NCBI RefSeq assembly: GCF_010977575.1
Contig: NZ_CP048812.1
Location: 868,001-932,000 of the forward strand
Source of the DNA: Halomonas socia
GTDB taxonomy: Bacteria > Pseudomonadota > Gammaproteobacteria > Pseudomonadales > Halomonadaceae
Direction of reading: 5' to 3'
Length of the DNA: 64,000 bases
Shown here: piece after piece, positions 60,729-64,000 of the stretch
How the letters are laid out: every line of letters starts with the position of its first letter
Numbering within the stretch: position 1 is the first letter of the stretch
Notes under the pieces: model-generated
What the model was told of the DNA's origin: nothing
Database searches by the model: none
What the model saw: the letters and a program-made list of their open reading frames with translations, nothing else
Made by a program: the position numbers and the translations under genes

Positions 60729-62390
60729 TCACTCCCCAGCCAGGATCCAGCGCGCCGCCTTCTCGGCGATCATCAGCGTCGGTGAATTGGTGTTGCCGCT
60801 GGTGATGGTCGGCATCACACTGGCGTCCACCACCCGTAGTCCTTCGACGCCGCGCACCCGCAGATGCGAATCGACCACCGCCATGGGATCCTCGGCGCGG
60901 CCCATCTTCGCCGTGCCCACCGGATGGAAGATGGTGGTGCCGATATCTCCCGCCAGCCGCGCCAGGTCCTCGTCGCTCTGGTACTCGATGCCTGGCTTGA
61001 CCTCCTCGGGCCGGTATTTGGCAAAGGCCGGCTGTTCGGCGATGCGCCGGGTGACCCGCAGCGAATCCGCTGCCACCTTGCGGTCCTCCTCGGTGCTCAG
61101 GTAGTTGGGCGCAATGGCCGGGGCCTGACGCGGATCGGCACTCTTGATACGCACCGTGCCGCGGCTGGTGGGGTTGAGGTTGCAGACGCTGGCGGTGATC
61201 GCCGGGAAGTCGTGCAGCGGCTGGCCGAAGGACGGCAGGCTGAGCGGCTGGACGTGGTACTCGAGATTGGCGTGCCGGTAGTCGGCGCTGCTGCAGGTGA
61301 AGGCGCACAGCTGGGACGGCGCCATGCTCATCGGGCCGGTGCGATGCAGCAGATACTCCAGGCCGATCCTGGCCTTGCCCAGCCAGGTCGCCGCCAGGGT
61401 ATTGAGGGTCTTGGCACCGCTGACCCGGTAGACCGAGCGGATCTGCAGATGGTCCTGCAGGTTCTCGCCAACGCCGGGAAGCTCACGCACCAGAGGAATG
61501 CCGTGTTCGGCCAACAGCGCCGCCGGACCGATGCCGGAGAGCTGCAGCAGCTGCGGCGAACCGATGGCCCCGGCGGCCATAATCACCTCGCGCTTGGCCG
61601 TCACCGGGGTGACGGCACCACCGCGCTCGAGTTCGACGCCGCTGGCGCGGGGCTTTCCGTCATTATTGCCCTCGTCGAACAGCAGCCGATGCACCTGGGC
61701 GGAGTGCCACAGGGTAAAGTTGCTGCGCTTCTCACACACGGGGCGCAGGAAGGCCTTGGCGGCGTTCCAGCGCCAGCCGGCGCGCTGGTTGACCTCGAAA
61801 TAGTCGACGCCTTCGTTGTTGCCACGGTTGAAGTCGTCGGTGCGCGGAATGCCCGCCTGCACCGCCGCCTCGGCGAAGTCGTCCAGCACCTCCCAGCTCA
61901 GGCGCTGCTTCTCGACCCGCCACTCGCCGCCGTGGCCGTGATAATCGCGGTGGCCAGCATCGGCGTCACCGCCTGCGTCCAGGCGCTGGTGATCCTCATG
62001 CTTGATGAAATCCGGCAGGCAGTTTTCCCAGCGCCAGGCCTCATCGCCCAGCGCCTCGGCCCAGCCGTCGTAGTCGCGGGCCTGGCCACGAATGTATAGC
62101 ATGCCGTTGATGCTCGAACAGCCGCCCAGGGTCTTGCCGCGCGGGTAGATCAGCGAGCGGCCGTTGAGCCCCGGGGCCGGCTCGGTGCGAAACAGCCAGT
62201 CGGTGCGCGGGTTGTCGATGCAGTAGAGATAACCCACCGGAATATGAATCCAGTGGTAGTTGTCGCGCCCGCCGGCCTCGATCAGCAGCACCCGATTGGC
62301 CGGGTCGGCGCTCAGGCGATTGGCCAGCAGGCAACCGGCGGTGCCGGCGCCTACCACGATGTAGTCGAACTCTGCCGCATCACTTTGCAT
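60729..62390 (-). CDS. GMC-family FAD-dependent oxidoreductase (choline dehydrogenase-like)
   Basis: A 553-residue GMC oxidoreductase. FAD motif DYIVVGAGTAGCLLANRLS at about residues 9-27, PRGKTLGGCSSINGMLYIRG (GMC signature 1) near 80, and a C-terminal region with HPVGTAKMG and GNTNSPTLMIAEKAA; the HPVGTAKMG His is the usual catalytic one. It resembles BetA-like alcohol dehydrogenases, but it is not in a betaine operon, so the substrate is open. ATG 62390 (MQSDAAEFD) has GGGAGA upstream; earlier ATGs are open. Confidence 0.9.
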   Translation of the reverse strand: MQSDAAEFDYIVVGAGTAGCLLANRLSADPANRVLLIEAGGRDNYHWIHIPVGYLYCIDNPRTDWLFRTEPAPGLNGRSLIYPRGKTLGGCSSINGMLYIRGQARDYDGWAEALGDEAWRWENCLPDFIKHEDHQRLDAGGDADAGHRDYHGHGGEWRVEKQRLSWEVLDDFAEAAVQAGIPRTDDFNRGNNEGVDYFEVNQRAGWRWNAAKAFLRPVCEKRSNFTLWHSAQVHRLLFDEGNNDGKPRASGVELERGGAVTPVTAKREVIMAAGAIGSPQLLQLSGIGPAALLAEHGIPLVRELPGVGENLQDHLQIRSVYRVSGAKTLNTLAATWLGKARIGLEYLLHRTGPMSMAPSQLCAFTCSSADYRHANLEYHVQPLSLPSFGQPLHDFPAITASVCNLNPTSRGTVRIKSADPRQAPAIAPNYLSTEEDRKVAADSLRVTRRIAEQPAFAKYRPEEVKPGIEYQSDEDLARLAGDIGTTIFHPVGTAKMGRAEDPMAVVDSHLRVRGVEGLRVVDASVMPTITSGNTNSPTLMIAEKAARWILAGE

Positions 62391-62551
62391 CGGCGCACCA
62401 TCTCCCGTCGCTGTGTCGTGCGGCATCGACGCCGCTGGCCCACCCCAGCCTACCGGGATTCCCGCCACCAACAATTGACCTTTCGGTTAGCGGGCGGGCG
62501 CGCGGTGAATGATAGAATGCAGAACTCGCAGCGACGTCGAGGATAGCAGCC

Positions 62552-63223
62552 ATGAAAGTACTGGTGGTGGAAGACAATGACAATCTGGCGCGCTCCATCT
62601 CGGCGGCGCTCGAAGACACCGGCTTCAAGGCCGACGTGAGCCGCGATGGCCTCAGCGCCGAGCACTGTTTGGAGATTGGCGCCTACGACCTGATGGTCCT
62701 CGACCTGGGGCTGCCGGAACTCGACGGCATCAGCCTGCTGCGTCGCCTGCGTCAGCGTCAGGACAACATCCCGGTGCTGATCATCTCGGCGCGGGATGCC
62801 CTCGACCAACGCATCCTGGGGCTCGAAGAGGGCGCCGACGATTACCTCTGCAAGCCATTCTCGCTGGACGAAGTCGCTGCCAGAGCCAAGGCGCTGGTGC
62901 GGCGTGCCAAGCAGTTTGGCGGCGAAACCCTGCGCTGCGGACGCCTGGAATTTCATCCGGATGCCATGGAGCTGCGCCTGGACGGCAAGCCAGTCGCCCT
63001 GCACCGCCGCGAGTTGGAAGTGATGGAGTACCTGCTGATCAATCAGGGGCGCCTGGTCAACAAGGGGCAGATCGCCGACCGTCTCTCCACCACTGACGAT
63101 CCAGTCAGCCATAGCGCAGTAGAGACCTACGTATCGCGCCTGCGCAAGAAACTCGGCGTCGATGTCGGCCTCAAGACGGTACGCGGCCTGGGCTACCTGC
63201 TCGACCCCCAGGATGCCGGCTGA
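62552..63223 (+). CDS. OmpR/PhoB-family response regulator
   Basis: A 223-residue regulator. The receiver has Asp8/Asp9-type acid pair (VVEDND), phosphoacceptor D51 in VLDLGLPELDG and K101 in DDYLCKPF. The C-terminal winged helix (about 125-220) has HRRELEVMEYLL and SAVETYVSRLRKKL. It overlaps the kinase gene by three bases (TGATG) and is divergent from the GMC oxidoreductase gene. The pair resembles TctD/TctE or QseB-type systems. Confidence 0.94.
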   Translation: MKVLVVEDNDNLARSISAALEDTGFKADVSRDGLSAEHCLEIGAYDLMVLDLGLPELDGISLLRRLRQRQDNIPVLIISARDALDQRILGLEEGADDYLCKPFSLDEVAARAKALVRRAKQFGGETLRCGRLEFHPDAMELRLDGKPVALHRRELEVMEYLLINQGRLVNKGQIADRLSTTDDPVSHSAVETYVSRLRKKLGVDVGLKTVRGLGYLLDPQDAG

Positions 63224-64000
63224 TGCGTTCGATTCGTGCACGCCTGCTGATCTGGATCGGCCTACCTTTCACTGGCCTGGCCCTAGTCACCCTGCTGGCC
63301 AGCCATTACTTGCTGTCGCGCCAGATCAACGAAACCTTCGATGACATGCTGCTCAACGCCGCCGAACGGGTCGAGCGGCGCATCCACTCGGTGGATGGCG
63401 AGCTGCGTATCAATATGCACTACTTCAGCATCAGCACCCTCGGCAGTCGCGGCGACGGCAAGATCTTCTATCGCATTCAAGAGGTCGATGGCGACATGTT
63501 GGCCGGTTTCGCGGGGCTGCAAGGCCCGACTACCGAACTCGATCAGCCGCTGTTCTACGACGTCGACTATGCCGGTAACGCCCTGCGCGCTGTGGCCCTG
63601 ACATTTCCATTGACGCGCGCCAATCAGTACCGCGAGATCGAGGTGATCGTCGCAGAATCCACCGAGCCACGGCGGACACTGATCGCTGAATTCATGCTGA
63701 CGCTGAGTAGTCTGATGGCGGTCGGAGGCCTGCTCGCCATCACCATTGCGCTGGTGGCCATTCACAAAGGGCTGGCACCGCTCAATGCCATCCGCCGTGC
63801 ACTATACCGCCGCTCTCCGAATGACCTGGAACCGCTGACCGGCGAGGTCCCCCGCGAGGTTGCGCCGCTGATTCAGAGCATCAATCAGCTGATGGAGCGT
63901 ATGCGCCTGAGCATTCAGAACACCCAGCAGCTCAATGCCGACGTCTCGCACCAGCTGCGCACCCCGGTCTCGGAAATCCGCGCCCTGAGCGAGCTGACCC
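63223..64000 (+). CDS. Sensor histidine kinase (partial, runs past the window)
   Basis: The first 259 codons of a kinase. A transmembrane helix (residues 6-29, LLIWIGLPFTGLALVTLLASHYLL) is followed by a periplasmic domain resembling the 2CSK N-terminal type and a second helix near 155-182. A HAMP-like linker leads to the phosphoacceptor region SHQLRTPVSEIRALSEL, where the His is intact. It starts by overlapping the regulator stop. Kinase and ATPase domain are outside the window. Confidence 0.9.
   Translation, partial: MRSIRARLLIWIGLPFTGLALVTLLASHYLLSRQINETFDDMLLNAAERVERRIHSVDGELRINMHYFSISTLGSRGDGKIFYRIQEVDGDMLAGFAGLQGPTTELDQPLFYDVDYAGNALRAVALTFPLTRANQYREIEVIVAESTEPRRTLIAEFMLTLSSLMAVGGLLAITIALVAIHKGLAPLNAIRRALYRRSPNDLEPLTGEVPREVAPLIQSINQLMERMRLSIQNTQQLNADVSHQLRTPVSEIRALSELT

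Overview
The window is a stretch of high-GC chromosome from a halophilic gammaproteobacterium, most likely Halomonas or a close relative in Halomonadaceae. This rests on the gammaproteobacterial 16S gene, the gene orders (thiO-fimT beside a minor-pilin cluster, ribF-ileS-lspA-fkpB-ispH, rplU-rpmA-obgE-proB, divergent ilvY/ilvC) and a very acidic exported peptide. It is an inference from reading, without a database search. Most of the window is ordinary core genome; the unusual parts are three insertion sequences, an odd rRNA spacer and a few regulatory leaders.

Layout. 1-2.9 kb: the end of a YncE-like beta-propeller gene, a small ORF split by an IS256-family element with a clean 9-bp target duplication, a decayed tRNA-Met-like remnant with a terminator, and a small exported Glu-rich protein. 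2.9-14.2 kb: housekeeping and hypothetical genes (DUF3750, a frameshifted cnoX, a PatB/MalY-type PLP enzyme, ybaK, DUF501, a LOG-family protein, a DEDD exonuclease-like protein, a Sel1 protein, tas, yaaA, an isochorismatase-like hydrolase, a Tim44-domain protein, a small lipoprotein). 14.4-22.8 kb: a complete minus-strand rRNA operon (16S, tRNA-Ile, pseudo-tRNA-Ile, tRNA-Ala, 23S, 5S) followed by a truncated second 5S copy that an IS66-family element has split. Two tandem sigma70-type promoters lie upstream of 16S. 23-28.9 kb: pssA, ilvC with divergent ilvY, and ilvI-ilvH behind a long hairpin-rich leader. 28.9-36.7 kb: clpB with a sigma32-like promoter, a frameshifted pgeF, rluD, bamD, nadE and a PP0621-type protein. 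36.8-47.8 kb: thiO, a fimT pseudopilin gene split by an IS1380-family element, a decayed second IS1380 copy, an HD-GYP protein, and the type IV pilus minor-pilin operon fimU-pilV-pilW-pilX-pilY1-pilE. 47.9-64 kb: ispH, fkpB, lspA, ileS, ribF, murJ, rpsT, proB, obgE, rpmA, rplU, divergent ispB, tRNA-Pro, a GMC oxidoreductase and a divergent two-component system that runs off the end.

How the genes work together. The ilv genes supply the first two steps of branched-chain amino acid synthesis (IlvI/IlvH, then IlvC, with IlvY as the likely inducer-dependent activator). The pilin cluster supplies the priming and tip complex of a type IV pilus; fimT is broken but the rest looks complete. RluD, the ribosomal proteins, ObgE and the rRNA operon serve ribosome biogenesis; BamD, MurJ and LspA serve the envelope.

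The most informative pattern is that three genes (cnoX, pgeF, pilY1) each lose exactly one base in a run of C or G. This suggests homopolymer under-calling in the assembly, although in pilY1 the run lies in the signal peptide, where the homologous neisserial pilC genes are phase-variable. No CRISPR array, recognisable defence system or clear new multi-gene system was found. The best candidates for something undescribed are the ilvI leader RNA, the acidic exported peptide and the rRNA spacer.
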